Positions 46,034 to 57,368 of a stretch of 64,000 nt of DNA are shown in pieces. Numbering within the stretch: position 1 is the stretch's first letter; every line of letters starts with the position of its first letter. Source of the DNA: Athripsodes cinereus (Eukaryota > Arthropoda > Insecta > Trichoptera > Leptoceridae); NCBI GenBank assembly GCA_947579605.1, contig OX388317.1, forward strand, positions 19,549,384 to 19,613,383. The letters are read 5' to 3'. A program made the position numbers and the translations under genes. The notes beneath the pieces are model-generated. The model did not search any database. It was not told where the DNA came from and worked only from the letters and a program-made list of their open reading frames with translations.

Positions 46034-46195
46034 ATGGTTTAGTTGGAAGATATCGCGCTTCAGCGATAAATTTCCCCATTGCACAAATTTATTTGTGAAG
46101 TTTTAGTTCTGCCATATTGTTTATTTATTAATGTTGATTTTTCTTGTTCAATACAGAGTTTTATTATATTTTTATTATTATTAAAAGACGAAGTA
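46034..46195 (+). mobile_element. LINE 3' tail (GATATCGC family)
   Basis: 'tttagttggaagatatcgcg', 'agcgataaatttccccattg' and an (ATT)n end. It lies directly after the LINE coding fragment at 45905-46030. Confidence 0.65.
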
Positions 46196-46689
46196 AAGTG
46201 AATACTTTACTGCACCCTCAAGCCATTTCTCCAAGTAAAGTAGGCGAAGAGAACGAAACGCAATTTGATCTATCTTTACATATTTCTTTCGCTTTTCCGC
46301 TTTCTTGGAATTTCTCATACATGCACGCCGATTTCTATTACTCAACACTTGACCATCGTTGAGAAATTTGAATGAGTACTATTTGTTTTAAAAGTTAGTT
46401 TTTTATTAAAATGAAAACTCGAACGTTTAGACCACCCTGTATTTAGGTTGGTATGGGTAAACATCTCTCTGACTAATCACCATTTTATAAGTCAATTAGA
46501 CCCAATATACAACGACATGATATTGAATCCTAAAAACACCTGAATTCTCTTATTAGCTATTTTTAACCCTCGTTGTAAGAATACTACAAACAACTAGGTT
46601 CCTAAGTATATAATAATATTAATATAAAGACTGCGGGAAAATACGTTTGCAAAACATGTGTAATCTGGGATTGAATTTTAGAAGAATTC

Positions 46690-46922
46690 TTCCATGGAGT
46701 CTTCGGCAAAATCTTCATCTCTTTTCTGTAAGCTTTTGGTTGCACTGTAAAAGTCAGGTGTTTGGAGAACATCTTGAATAAGACATTTAATACCTGTGAT
46801 TCGGTGATATACTATCCATCGTGAATGTCCTGTTTTTTATTGGCATATAGAAGACGATTCGCATATTTATCACATGAAGTTAATCTCTCGTCTACCCCAA
46901 CTGTGCAATATGTCATGATGGT
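46690..46922 (+). mobile_element. ~255-bp retroposon family, diverged copy
   Basis: 'ccatggagtcttcggcaaaa', 'agtcaggtgtttgg', 'aagacatttaatacctgtga', 'ttttttattggcata', 'gaagacgattcgca', 'cgtctaccccaactgtgcaa' and 'tatgtcatgatggtag' in family order. Confidence 0.65.
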
Positions 46923-46935
46923 AGAGACAAACCAG

Positions 46936-47146
46936 CAGGGTTACTCTTGACAAAACTAAACACGATCTTAATCTAGTCTTAATCTTGATCATACGACGCA
47001 CGAAGGGACTATGGTCAAAAACACCGCGTTACCGCTAAAGCGCGATCGGTTTGCGTGTATTTTTGGCCAATAGTCACTTCGTGCGTCGTATGATCAAGAT
47101 CAAGACTAGATTAAGATCGTGTTTAGTTTTGTCAAGAGTAGCCCTG
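46936..47146. mobile_element. MITE family D, copy 2 (211 bp)
   Basis: Same ends and arms as 36055-36264. The arms are slightly longer matches here. The right flank is CTG (47147-47149) and the left flank is CAG (46933-46935), so the duplication is not exact in this copy. Confidence 0.85.
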
Positions 47147-47206
47147 CTGTATTTTATTTAAAAGTTTTAATTTGTTAGATTTTTCGATTGGAAATCTACT
47201 ACTAAA

Positions 47207-47375
47207 CCATCATGGCATATCCCACAACCACTTGCACATACCCCACGGTAGCTAGCAGATCTTATTTAAAATTAAGACACTCAGGATGGGTGGCAAACCT
47301 CATCGCTGAATTTAGGATGTATGTAAAATGTCTTAATTTTTTCGATCTTTTACAGGACACTCGAAAATCTACATT
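47207..47375 (-). mobile_element. ~255-bp retroposon family, partial copy
   Basis: 'catcatggcatatcccacaa', 'agacactcaggatgggtggc' and 'aaacctcatcgctgaattta' match in reverse, with a rearranged 'ccccacggtagctagcagat' stretch and loss of the 5' end. Confidence 0.6.
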
Positions 47376-47620
47376 TGGAAATCTACGTTTACCCAAAGTA
47401 ATATTGTGTGAAATCTAGTCAAAAGAAGTGAGAAAGGCGTAGAAAGTTATGAACTAAATTTTTCCGGCGCCATTTAGACGAACTGAAATAGAAGATCTAA
47501 TTTTCAATGGTTGTTTCTTGATTAGTGAATCTTATTATATATTGAGACACTTAGACAGCGAAATTAGTGAAAGTTGCCCGTGGATACCGACATATATCAC
47601 TTAAACCAGCTCAGCCCCTC

Positions 47621-47758
47621 TAGACAAACACGCACTTGTCGATCGGCTACAAACGAATTTACGACAATCTACCTACATGTACCGTGTAATTATGCGTTAT
47701 TGTTGCGGTTATTGTAAAAAATTCGTTTGTAATCAGTCGACAAGTGCGGGTTTGCCTA
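47621..47758. mobile_element. MITE family C, copy 1 (138 bp)
   Basis: Ends TAGACAAACACGCACTTGTC and, inverted, TAGGCAAACCCGCACTTGTC. The core 'tacaaacgaatttacgacaa' ... 'attatgcgttattgttgcgg' is shared with copies at 51647 and 62183 and with family B at 20588. Confidence 0.75.
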
Positions 47759-47864
47759 CGGATTCAATTTATTTCTCACTTCTTCCGATTTCACGTCTTT
47801 CTCACTTCTTAGATTTAGTATAGGTAATGTTACATTATGTAAACGTGGTTCTCCAATCGAAATT

Positions 47865-47995
47865 TTATTTATTTATTTTATTCTTCACTGTACATTGTTT
47901 ACAATAATACAAATTAACATAGAAAATATCATTTATACAATTCAATGTACAGAGGGCGAGTTTATCGCTAAAATGCGATGTCTTCCAACTAACCA
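47865..47995 (-). mobile_element. LINE 3' tail, minus orientation
   Basis: The reverse complement reads 'ggttagttggaagacatcgc', 'gcgataaactcgccctctgt', 'acattg' and ends 'caatgtacagtgaagaataa' plus AATA. It joins the two tail motifs seen separately elsewhere, showing that they belong to one LINE family. Confidence 0.7.
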
Positions 47996-48084
47996 TCATC
48001 ATCATCTTGTCATCGTTGTGCCCAAATCCAGTTAAACAAACAAAAAAAATGAAAATATTTGAGACAATTATTAAATTCTGTCGA

Positions 48085-48295
48085 GCATCTGTCAAAAAAA
48101 TGGTCTCCCACTCTTTTCCGCAAGTTTTCTAGTGTCCTGTAAAAGGCAGATGTTCGAAAAATACAGACATTTTTCATCTTAAATTCAGTGATTAAGTTTG
48201 TCACACATACTGAATGTCTTAATTCTTTGTTGGTATGGAGAAGACAACTTGCATATTTATTGCGAGCGACTGATCTGCTGGCTTCCTCTTTTATC
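48085..48295 (+). mobile_element. ~255-bp retroposon family copy
   Basis: 'ggtctcccactcttttccgc', 'tagtgtcctgtaaaaggcag', 'aaattcagtgattaagtttg' and 'gaagacaacttgcat' in family order. The 3' end is diverged. Confidence 0.6.
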
Positions 48296-48299
48296 TCGT

Positions 48300-49110
48300 T
48301 TTAGTATTATGTAATTTATTTTAATTAATAGTTAAGAAAATATCCACAAAACTTTGTGCTAGTCTCAAGTGCTATAAAATATTAAGCAGTGGCGTAACAA
48401 AAAATAAAACTCCATTCAATTTCCAATAACATTTATTTATAAGTAATTTAAATTAATATTATGATTTTATCTTAACAAGACTATAGTTTATTGTCATTGT
48501 TTTAGATTTAAACTTAATAATTACAATAGTAACATATAATTATTATTTTTATTAAAATCTATGTTGTATACACTAAAATAATTATTGAATAATATAATTC
48601 AAGTCATACTTTTATATAGCAGATGATATTTTTTTTTCATAATATATGATTTAACTTACATTTTTTGATTGATTTTAAATAAATGTAATATCCCCCTTCC
48701 CTTTTGGTTCTTAAATATTAACACCAATATATTTTCAAAAATTAATTTTAAAACAATTATTTTACTTATGATAATAAATATCCAAGTATACACAGAATGT
48801 TTTATAAACAAAAAGTCATACTCACAAATATGGAATAACTAATATTTTAACTATAAGACCTGACTATAATATATGACGTCCTATTTACAAACAAATACAT
48901 ATATGCTTTGTTTCAACTTTACGTCTAAAGAAATAAAATGAATCCTTGTTTATTTCAAATTATATTCTCTGAAAATATCAAATTTTAATCTTCAGTGTGT
49001 TAGTTCAATAGGTAGGTACTGAAAAAAAATATTTTTGAAATTATTTTGTTTTTTTGTTGGCTCTCCATTCTTATTGGTCTACAAATGAACTATCTTTTGT
49101 TTTACATTTA
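48300..49110. other. gene-free AT-rich stretch
   Basis: No feature supported. Confidence 0.4.
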
Positions 49111-49116
49111 TTTTAC

Positions 49117-49460
49117 TAGTTGACCCGGCAAACGTTGTTTTTCCATAATACATTATTTCAACATTACTAATATCGCTATTAAAAATTAGAGGTAAATCGT
49201 AAAAGAGTGAAAATTTAGGGCTGTATGTATTTTTTAATACCTCACCATAAAAAAATAAAAATAAAAAAGTTTGTCCAAAAAATAAAAAATAATAGTTCGG
49301 GGTGGACTACCCTTAACTTTAAGGGGTATTAAAAATAAATTTTGATCGATTCTCAGACCTACCAGATAAGCACACAAAATTTCATCAAAATCGGTCCAGC
49401 CGTTTCAGAGGAGTATGATAACAAACACTGTGACACATGAATTTTATATAGGTATTAGAT
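49117..49460. repeat. dispersed repeat with 'gttgacccggcaaacgttgt' start
   Basis: It contains 'gttgacccggcaaacgttgt', 'ttgatcgattctcagaccta', 'aaatttcatcaaaatcggtc', 'cagccgtttcagagg' and 'atgaattttatataggtatt'. From memory this combination is a very common intergenic repeat in insect and other arthropod genomes. Only one copy is present here, so the assignment is not verified from the window. Confidence 0.5.
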
Positions 49461-49469
49461 TATGCTACA

Positions 49470-50795
49470 CATTGTACCGAATGGAGAACTTTCACAAAAA
49501 ATTGAGCTCTGTAAAAAGAATAGACAATAATTAGAAAAAAAGTAGGTGCTCTTTATTTTTTTTACATAATGCATTTTTAGGGCTTTTGTCACCATTTGAA
49601 AAAGCAATTATCTCACTTCGCCGAAAAAGTGTCCACCCATGACGGTACAAGTGTGTGACGTCATCAGGAGGTACAGACAGACTACGAGTCAAATGCGTCA
49701 TGATACAACTAATGGGATTATTCAATGAAAGGGCGTTTAAAGTTTTGACAGAAAATATGTATTTTTAAAATGTAATTAATCAAATGCAAAGTTTTATTTT
49801 ATGGTTCCTTAAGAAGATATTCGTATTCAGCGTATTTTTATTAATATCAAATAATAACATTTATTCATATTCCTCACACATGCATGTTCCCCAAAACTCA
49901 CTAATGAATAATCTTAAATGCATTTTGTAGCCATTTGGCTACATACCTAAAACCTTGTATATTTTTTAACCAAATGAAGTGTTAGTATAAACACGCATTG
50001 TTTCAATTTAGAAATGTTCCATAGATCAAAATAATAAAGTAATTTGCATTGTGGCAGCCATTTTTATTTTGAAATGTCAGTTGCAATATAATCAGTGTGA
50101 CGAGTAACCACGTGTTGCATTTTGAAACTTTTTAATTGTTTTTTTTCAAGTGAATTTTATACAGAATTTGACAAAAAAAAATATTTCAAAGAATTTCATC
50201 GCTCGTAAAATATATTTCTTTTTAATGACAACCGAAAATAAAGTATATTTTTTTGTAAGTTATATAGCAATGCATAATGTTGCTATTTGGCAACATACTA
50301 TTTTTTTTTCAAAAAATAAATGCTTATAGGTATTCATCTTTTATTTTTTTTTCATATTTTTACCTTCAAATATACAAAGCACTGCATTCAAAAAACAAAT
50401 TTACAGCAAAAATAAAAAAATCATGCATTTAATGGTTAAAATTACTTGCTTCAGAACAGACAAGGATCTAGCGAGGCAGAAAGTTCCATTTCTTATTATT
50501 GTTTTTTTAAAACACATAATGTAATTTGGTTAAGACAAAGTTATGTAGTTACATTGATTTAAGAAAAGAAAAAGTAAGGTTTTTGATTAAGTCAGGGTAA
50601 ACTTAATACGTCTAGTTAGCCAGGTCTAAGTATGCATTTTATTTGCGAGTACAGCTGTAAATTTATATCTATTTACACATTATATATGATGTCATATTAT
50701 TATTATTAATTTATAAATCAAAAAAATAATCAAAGAAACTAAAAACATAGTGAAAATAATAATATTTTTATTCAAAGAATGAAAAATAATTAAGT
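49470..50795. other. no recognised gene
   Basis: AT-rich. No coding signal before the LINE fragment. Confidence 0.4.
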
Positions 50796-50919
50796 CTATG
50801 TGGTTATTTCATCTGATTTCTGGGATTGGTTGGCTGATTTTGTTAATAAATTTGTAATCAACCCACATTTTGTGCAATATATATTATTTATTATGTACTC
50901 AATCTTAACGATATTTATT

Positions 50920-51456
50920 GTTACGGCTGGAAGACGTGTAGAACATCTTGGTATACCTGTTGAAGCAGGAACCGGGATAAGGGATATATCTAGGGCAATC
51001 GGCAGGATTCGTGAGAGAACAATGAGTGTTTGGCAAGACAGATGGACCACTGGAGGAACGGGTAGACTTGTCTACAAGTTCTTTCCAGATGTCCGTGAAA
51101 GACTGAGAATGAGCTACTTGTCCCTTGACCATTTTTCCGTACAGCTTATCACTGGACATGGGCAGTTAAGAGGTAAACTTTTTGAGCTAGCATTGACCGA
51201 TAATCCATGGTGCACATGTGGGACAGGAGCTCAATATGCGGAACATATCCTTTGGGAATGTCCTTTGATGATGGATGCAAGAGAGGAAATGATTCTGGGT
51301 ATGACTGTTGACACTCCTCGACCCATCTGGTTTGGGGAAGTGTTTCTAAATGCCACAAACGCTTCACGCTTTAAGACATTCGTAGATGTGTGGGTCTCAA
51401 GATGGGATCTGCTGCGTCAGCCGGGTCCCCCGCCCACTGACGTGGTAGGATCGTAG
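50920..51456 (+). pseudogene. R1-like LINE ORF2 C-terminus
   Basis: About 178 residues of a stop-free frame (open from 50800) show typical R1-clade sequence after the RT/RNase region. It has 'AGRRVEHLGIPVEAGTGIRD', 'VWQDRW', 'LSLDHFSVQLITGHGQLRGK' and a zinc-knuckle-like 'CTCG' ... 'EHILWECP'. It ends 'DVVGS' at the stop. A Gly-rich 'TTGGTGR' precedes 'LVYKFFPDV'. The residues before about 50920 look like noise, so the true 5' junction is there: a 5'-truncated insertion. The frame is undamaged, which suggests a fairly young copy. A host gene is unlikely. Confidence 0.8.
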
Positions 51457-51614
51457 ATGCCAACACTGGCATAGTTGTATTAAAATAGAGAGAGTCCAAA
51501 TATTAAAAAAAATCTTCACCTAAACGGATAAATAGGAGTCCTTGGACTCCTGAAATATCCGAGAAATAAAGATATTTCAACATGTTACGAGTTAAAATAT
51601 TTGCTGCATTTAAT

Positions 51615-51880
51615 TTTTGGGTAAATCGGAAGAAATCGCCCCCCCCTGGACAAACACGCACTTGTCGATCGACTACAAACGAATTTACGACATTCTACTT
51701 ACATGTACCGTGTAATTACTAATTATGCGGTATTGTTGCGGTGTTGTCGAAAATTCGTTTGTAGTCGATCGCTAAGTACGATTTGTCTACGGCCCCGGGT
51801 CATTGCAATAAAATCGCCCACTGTATTTTGACTGTATTTCTTTTTATAATTGTTTGTAATGAATACACCGCAAATAATGA
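51615..51880 (+). mobile_element. LINE 3' tail split by a family C MITE
   Basis: 'tttgggtaaatcggaagaaa' then TCGC is interrupted at about 51640 and resumes at 51797 with 'ggtcattgcaataaaatcgc' and 'ccactgtattttg'. The tail is a diverged GATATCGC-family end. The MITE lies in between. Confidence 0.5.
51647..51789. mobile_element. MITE family C, copy 2 (143 bp)
   Basis: TGGACAAACACGCACTTGTC at the left and 'aagtacgatttgtcta' at the right are inverted repeats. It has the same core as 47621-47758. Inserted in a LINE tail. Confidence 0.7.
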
Positions 51881-51884
51881 TTTA

Positions 51885-52420
51885 AAGATAGGTTCATTGA
51901 AGAGATACCAACCTAACACACAGATATCTCAGGAGTTGTAGACCCCTATTTATTAAACCAAATTGACCTCACGGGCGAGCCATTGGACAGACATGAACGG
52001 CCGGCGGCTAAAAAATCTTTTACTTTACTAATCTCTCCATTGTTACTTTTGGAGGAAAGTTGATTTATTAAATTTAAGACAACGGATTTAAATAAGCACA
52101 ACATTGCTGTTGAAGGGTGCAGTAAAATAGATGATCGACAACCTTCACAAAGAAACATTTCTAATCACAATCATAGGTGAGCAGAATAATATGCTTAAGT
52201 TTTATTTGTTTATTCTTTCTATAAACTTATCATCAAATAAACAAAGTACATATATAGACAATATGCTTGATAAAAATAATACAGAACATACATACATTAT
52301 GATGATATGAAGTAAAGATATATTCAATATATCTATGCACCCATGCGAACATGAAGTTTTATCTTCTAATCAACCAAATATTTGTTGATTAACATTATGT
52401 TTGAATAATAATAATATCTA
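51885..52420. other. no recognised gene
   Basis: No coding evidence. Confidence 0.4.
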
Positions 52421-52423
52421 TGT

Positions 52424-52556
52424 TAATCATATTTTGAACCACTCTAGATTAATCATTCCAATTAATCACACTCATCGATAGTCAACCTATTTGAATAGGT
52501 AGGTATGTTGTATATTAAACACATAGGTACATATGTGAACTTCCTTAAGGAGTGCA
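52424..52556. repeat. dispersed repeat pair, copy 2
   Basis: Matches 40720-40866 in the same order with scattered substitutions. Confidence 0.7.
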
Positions 52557-52559
52557 CGA

Positions 52560-53190
52560 CACAGAGTTTCGATGCTTACAAGAATGTGACAAAAATGTTG
52601 GCACACAAATCATTTTCGAAAAAGAAATACCGATATCCGTTTTTGAAACGGATATTCTTTAGTCGTATTTTTGAAAGCTTATTTATAGAATTTACAATGT
52701 GTAAAACTTATTAGTTAGATATAGTATAATACAAGAAAGAGGCTTGTCACACGATACGATATGTATCACCGAAACAAGGGAGATATTGACTAGCAACCAA
52801 ATTGAAGCGATTTGCACTGGTATGCACATTTTCAAAATTCGATAGTTTAGATGATCGAACATTTTTGTCAATCGTAGATGGATATTATTAGAAATGAATT
52901 ATAGTGTGCATTCAATATTCTATTCTTTTATCTCAAGAACAGATATTTGAGTAACAAAGTGATTCAACTCGAATTCACATATTGAAAATCAGACACCTAG
53001 TTCAGATGTTAGGACACGTTTGCCAATCGTAATCAGGGTCGTCTTCAACACTTCAGCGATACATATTCAATCACGTGAAAAAACCTCTTATACAAAAACA
53101 TATACAATATTAAAGCTATACTTATTAACGACTTGCTTATGATTTAAACAATGTTTCTTGATTTTAATAAATCGATGCTATGGCACAAAC
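52560..53190. other. no recognised gene
   Basis: Nothing supported. Confidence 0.4.
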
Positions 53191-53194
53191 CTGT

Positions 53195-53525
53195 TTTTAG
53201 ATGCATAAGATGGGAATCATTGTAAAGAAAGTAACAGAATATATTGAGCATGAAATTTTAATTGGGAGACTTAGATGGATTGGACACATACAACGAAAAA
53301 GGGAGGAGAACATTCCAAGAAGACTATTGAATAGCACACCGGGGGTCGAACAAAGCCAGAAAGGCCAACGCTTCAATGGCTGGATGAGGCCAATAAGAAT
53401 GAACGATTCATTGGCATCCAGAACTGGCGAACAGTAGCCAGGACCGTCAGTCATGGAGACGTGCTCTAAAAGAGGCGAAGACCCGACCTGGGTTGTAGAA
53501 CTATTGATGATGATGATCTATGAGG
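53195..53525 (+). pseudogene. LINE ORF2 C-terminus with (GAT)n tail
   Basis: 'RLRWIGHIQRKREENIPRRL', then 'LNSTPG', a damaged 'GR-K-RW' region, then 'RNDSLASRTGEQ'-type drift into another frame that reads 'KRGEDPTWVV'. It ends at GAT repeats. The order LRW-GH--R / P-R-L / EAKTHPGL-like ending is typical of RTE-like LINEs. At least one frameshift. Confidence 0.65.
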
Positions 53526-54024
53526 ATTGCTATCCGTTTTGATTAGTTAAAATATAACTTCTCATTGCAGAAGTTATCTAATAACAAAAAGAGTAATAAA
53601 AAATCATGTTTATGGCAAACGGATAGGTGTTTCAGAAGCATGGTCGCCTAAAGATCAAATAACTACGATCTGGGCGTGTTGAATAAAAGAGCACGAATAA
53701 GGAATACTATAAAAGCAATTTAAATATTGATGTGATAAAAGTAAGAAATGAATTAAAATATATGTGTATGCAAATGCAAGTATTTGTGTAAAATTATGGT
53801 CAATAAAGTTTTATTAATTTATTATTATTTATTATATGTAAGAGTGTATATTGATTTACATTAACCTTTCTGCCTACCCTTACAAAAGGAAGAACCATGG
53901 TTTTTCTTATGCATTTAATTGAAAAAAGACACGCCAACACGCAAATAAAATATATAGAAATACCAAAATAACCAAACTGAAATGTAAGCTAATAATATGT
54001 ACCTATATAATTATTTTTACACTG

Positions 54025-54545
54025 CTTATCGCCAAAATGCTGGTGCACAATACCATTCTGGTACCGACACTTATGTATGTAAGTGAAACATGGACGTGGT
54101 TGAAGACGGACGAGAGTGGAATAAATGCCGTGGAGATGCGTTCACTGAGAAGAATGGTAGGTAAAACGTTGCGGGATAGAGTGAAGAATGAGGATATCAA
54201 GAGAATGAGCGGATGCGAGAAGAGTGTTGTGGATAGAAGTGTAAATATGTAAGTTACGATGGTTTATACATGTGGAGCGAATGCAGGATAAAAGAATGAC
54301 GAAAAGGATGTATTTATCTGAAGGAGGGGGTGTGAGGAAGTGCGGACGGCCAAGAACCACGTGGCTTGATCACGTGAATCAAATCCTCAAGGCCGGTCGC
54401 GTGTTGAGTAAAAGTAATCGGCGTGCATGTATGAGAAACTGGATGAATGTGGACGAAGCGAAAGAAGTTTGTAAGGATAGATATAAATGGCTTTCTATTC
54501 TCTCTGCCTACCCCTTCTGGGACATGGCGTGAGGGTATAGATAGA
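54025..54545 (+). pseudogene. RTE-like LINE C-terminus, copy 2
   Basis: It reads 'AKMLVHNTILVPTLMYVSET', 'WTWLKTDESGINAVEMRSLR', 'RMVGKTLRDRVKNEDIKRMS', breaks frame near 54250, then 'GRPRTTWLDHVNQILKAGRV' and 'WLSILSAYPFWDMA' to the stop at 54530. The order matches the LINE segment after the RT domain, and the DNA 3' end 'gcgtgagggtatagatagat' gives a GATA tail. The copies at 28495 and 56540 are close relatives in the same orientation. It lies just downstream of the Ig gene's poly(A) signal. Confidence 0.8.
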
Positions 54546-54769
54546 TAGGAGATAATCGTAATCCAAAATCACTCTAACAACTCAGTGCTCGGGCAATACT
54601 TGCAGAAACCTTAAAAGTCAATCAAATAATCCTGCAAGATTCCAAGAATCCGTCGTGCAATATTTAGCCATCAGGAGAAACTAAAAATACTGACCTGCAC
54701 ACATTAATCATGATGACTTTATTTAGATAGAATATCTAGTCTAGAACCAGCTCCATTCGTAACATAAAG

Positions 54770-54775
54770 TTTATT
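54770..54775 (-). terminator. poly(A) signal AATAAA of the Ig-family gene
   Basis: On the minus strand AATAAA lies about 53 nt past the stop codon at 54828-54830, implying a short 3' UTR. Confidence 0.6.
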
Positions 54776-54827
54776 ATAACTTATCAAATTACATAATTTT
54801 TTAACCATTCTTATGCCAATATTAACT

Positions 54828-55165
54828 TTAATACATCATTCTATTTCGCAGTAACTGCATTACGCTAACTAAAATTATTGATAATAAACATTTCCATATA
54901 TTATAATGATGATTGATAGATATTTGATTTGACATCAAGTCAACCCATGGTGGTCTAGATCCCCAAAGATCCAGATCGGAATAATCAGGAGTCCTCGAGT
55001 CCATCCAGGATCTAGTCGTGAAGTCATATCTGCCTTTGGCATATTCTTGTTGTTTTCTTCCTCTGTTGTTATTTTTGTGTTTATTGTCATGTTTTACATG
55101 GTTCTTTTTAGGTTCGTGAACTTTTGAAGTGTGTGTTGAGCTGGGTTTTGACGGAAGCACCAATT
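54828..55165 (-). CDS. terminal exon of a membrane-anchored Ig-superfamily protein
   Basis: A textbook acceptor, a pyrimidine-rich tract ending TTTGTCCACAG, precedes 55165. The exon starts in phase 1 (second and third bases of a codon), exactly the phase left by the exon at 62684-62854; joined, the split codon is Glu. It encodes about 111 residues. First comes a Ser/Pro/Thr segment 'LVLPSKPSSTH', then a strongly basic, low-complexity linker with His, Asn and Lys ('KKNHVKHDNKHKNNNRGRK'). An acidic/aromatic part 'DYSDLDLWGSRPPWVD' follows, then a hydrophobic 'CLLSIILVSVMQLL' and a short basic end. The hydrophobic end suggests a GPI-attachment signal or a single membrane anchor, as in lachesin/DIP-type neuronal proteins. 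Stop codon TAA at 54828-54830. The exact gene is not identified. Confidence 0.8.
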
Positions 55166-56539
55166 CTGTGGACAAAGAAGAAAGAAAGTTTAAATTTCAA
55201 ACCATTTTCATGGAACCTGATTAATACCTATCACTATAGTTTCATAATAAATCAATCAAACAACATATTTCTTTTTCATCTGAAAATATTTAACACGTGA
55301 GACATTCAAGTTTTCAAGGTTTTAATTTAAAAATAAGGCCCAGGAGAAACACAATAATTAGAACAATAATTGTAATGATGTCATAACCAATCAGATATCT
55401 TGATTTGCGGCGAACAGACAGCTGGATGCCAACGTCAAACATCAATCATCTAGCAAAAAATATAATCTTTCGGCGACAATTCGGAGCATTCTCCGAAGAA
55501 ATATTCGAATTAAGGCCTTCGTTATGTCTCTTGGACGACTAACGAAGGCATTATTATTGCATCAAGTTAAAATCTCTCTTTCACACAAAACGGCATCTCT
55601 TATATTTTGCGTTGCCAATGAACTTGCTACATATAATGAACAGGTCTGCAAATAAACAAACATTAAATTACCTAACATCTATAAATAGACAATTCATACA
55701 CATGCAGGATGTCCTCTCGGTGTTTATAAATAAATAATATGAAAAAGATGTGAGAAAAAATCTTTGCCATGGACGAGGCAGTAGTATTAAAACCCAAAAA
55801 ATAAAATAAATAAACGAAAGTGAATTTAATTTCAACTCATCCTAATACGGGGTTCATGAAATACGTAGTTTTTCAAAACCTCTATTGCACTTGCATTATT
55901 TGAAATAATAAAAAAATACGCATTCTTAATTGTTTGAGATTTTTTTTTTTTTAAATAGTACCAATCTACATACTTGCAATATAATCCCACAATAAGACAT
56001 GTCTAGACCAGAAATGCTTTAGACTTTCCTCCCCCTTCAATACACAATACCTTTTTTACAGAATTCTTATTGTTGCTCAGAATATTCCAACAAGAATAGT
56101 CAGAGGTGTTTGTTTTACACAGGCGCTACTTGTGCAAGCGTAAGGATGGAAAGAAAATTTTCCAACAATACAAAACAAATTCATTGCTTTTTTTGTACAC
56201 ATATGTAAAAAAATGTGAAATAAATAATAGATGATTTGCTCGTTTATGACAGAGCTAGTATCTACTCTTATTTAATAAATAGTAATGGAAATTTATAAAC
56301 TAATCCGTCCATTCAAAATAACTGGTCCTCGGCCAGTAAAAAGATCCCGGCTATACATCCAGCTGCCGACTTTCTTTACTTTCAGCCAATTTCTACAATT
56401 AATTATTAAGTAGTAGATACGGAATACGAAAATTTTCCATTATATTTCATATAATTCTAAAATTATATTTTTTTACGGAAACGGTGTTTGTTGGAAGTAC
56501 GTAAAATATTAATGGACGTACATATTGATGATTATCAGT

Positions 56540-57035
56540 AATGACAATGTGTCGAACATGGCAAAATTGCTAGTGCACAATACCATCCTGGTACCGTCAC
56601 TTATGTATGCAAGCGAAACGTGGACATGGTTGAAGAGGGACGAAAGTGGAATAAATGCTGTTGAGATGAGATCGCTGAGGAAGATGGTTAGTAAAACGTT
56701 GCGTGGTGGAGTAAGGAATGAGGATATTAGAAGAATTAGTAGATCCAAGAGGAGTGTTGCGGATAGAATGCGTGTAAATAAATTGAGATGGTTTGGTCAT
56801 GTGTAACGAAGGGAATAGGAAATAATGGCAAAGAATATATAATTGTCTGAAAGGAGGGATGTGAGAAAGCGCGGGCGTCCGAGAACTACATGGCTTGATC
56901 ATGTAGATCAATTTCTCAAGGACGACCGTGTTTTGAGTAAGAGAAATTCATATAAGACAGACCTATATAGCGTTCCGTTCTCTCTGCCTACCCCACTTGG
57001 GATACGGCGTGAGGGAATAGATAGATAGATAGATA
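56540..57035 (+). pseudogene. RTE-like LINE C-terminus, copy 3, with (GATA)n tail
   Basis: 'NMAKLLVHNTILVPSLMYAS', 'ETWTWLKRDESGINAVEMRS', 'LRKMVSKTLRGGVRNEDIRR', 'LRWFGHV', then a stop, then 'RGRPRTTWLDHVDQFLKDD' in another register. The DNA end 'gcctaccccacttgggatac' and 'ggcgtgagggaatagataga' closes with GATA repeats. Frame damage near 56805 and 56960. It lies in antisense orientation inside the Ig-gene intron. Confidence 0.8.
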
Positions 57036-57234
57036 GATAGACATATTGGATGATCATAGTTGTATTTTTTCTTATTATATAGTATATATTGTTTACCTTA
57101 ACAAGATATCATACCTTAATAGCAAAATGGGAGGGTTGGGGTGCATATTGCCCAGGTGAACATAAAATAATAGGTAAATGCATAGTTATGATCCACGTAA
57201 TTCAACTATATAGAGAAATAAATAATGACGGAAG

Positions 57235-57368
57235 TATAATGTGTGGTGAGATATGCCACCCATTCTCAATGTCTAAGCTTTTGAAGGTAAGGAGAGGACA
57301 ATTTGCGTGTTTATTACATGCAATTGGTCCGCTGGTCATCATATTTTTGGGGAATGGTGTGACGGTAC
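57235..57368 (+). mobile_element. ~255-bp retroposon family, 3' half
   Basis: 'gtggtgagatatgccaccca', 'ttctcaatgtctaagctttt', 'gtaaggagaggacaatttgc' and 'gtgtttattacatgcaattg' in family order. Confidence 0.6.

Noticed and set aside
55490..55560. Short hairpin around 'ccttcgtta ... taacgaagg'
   Set aside because: Only about 10-bp arms, a single copy and no flanking duplication.
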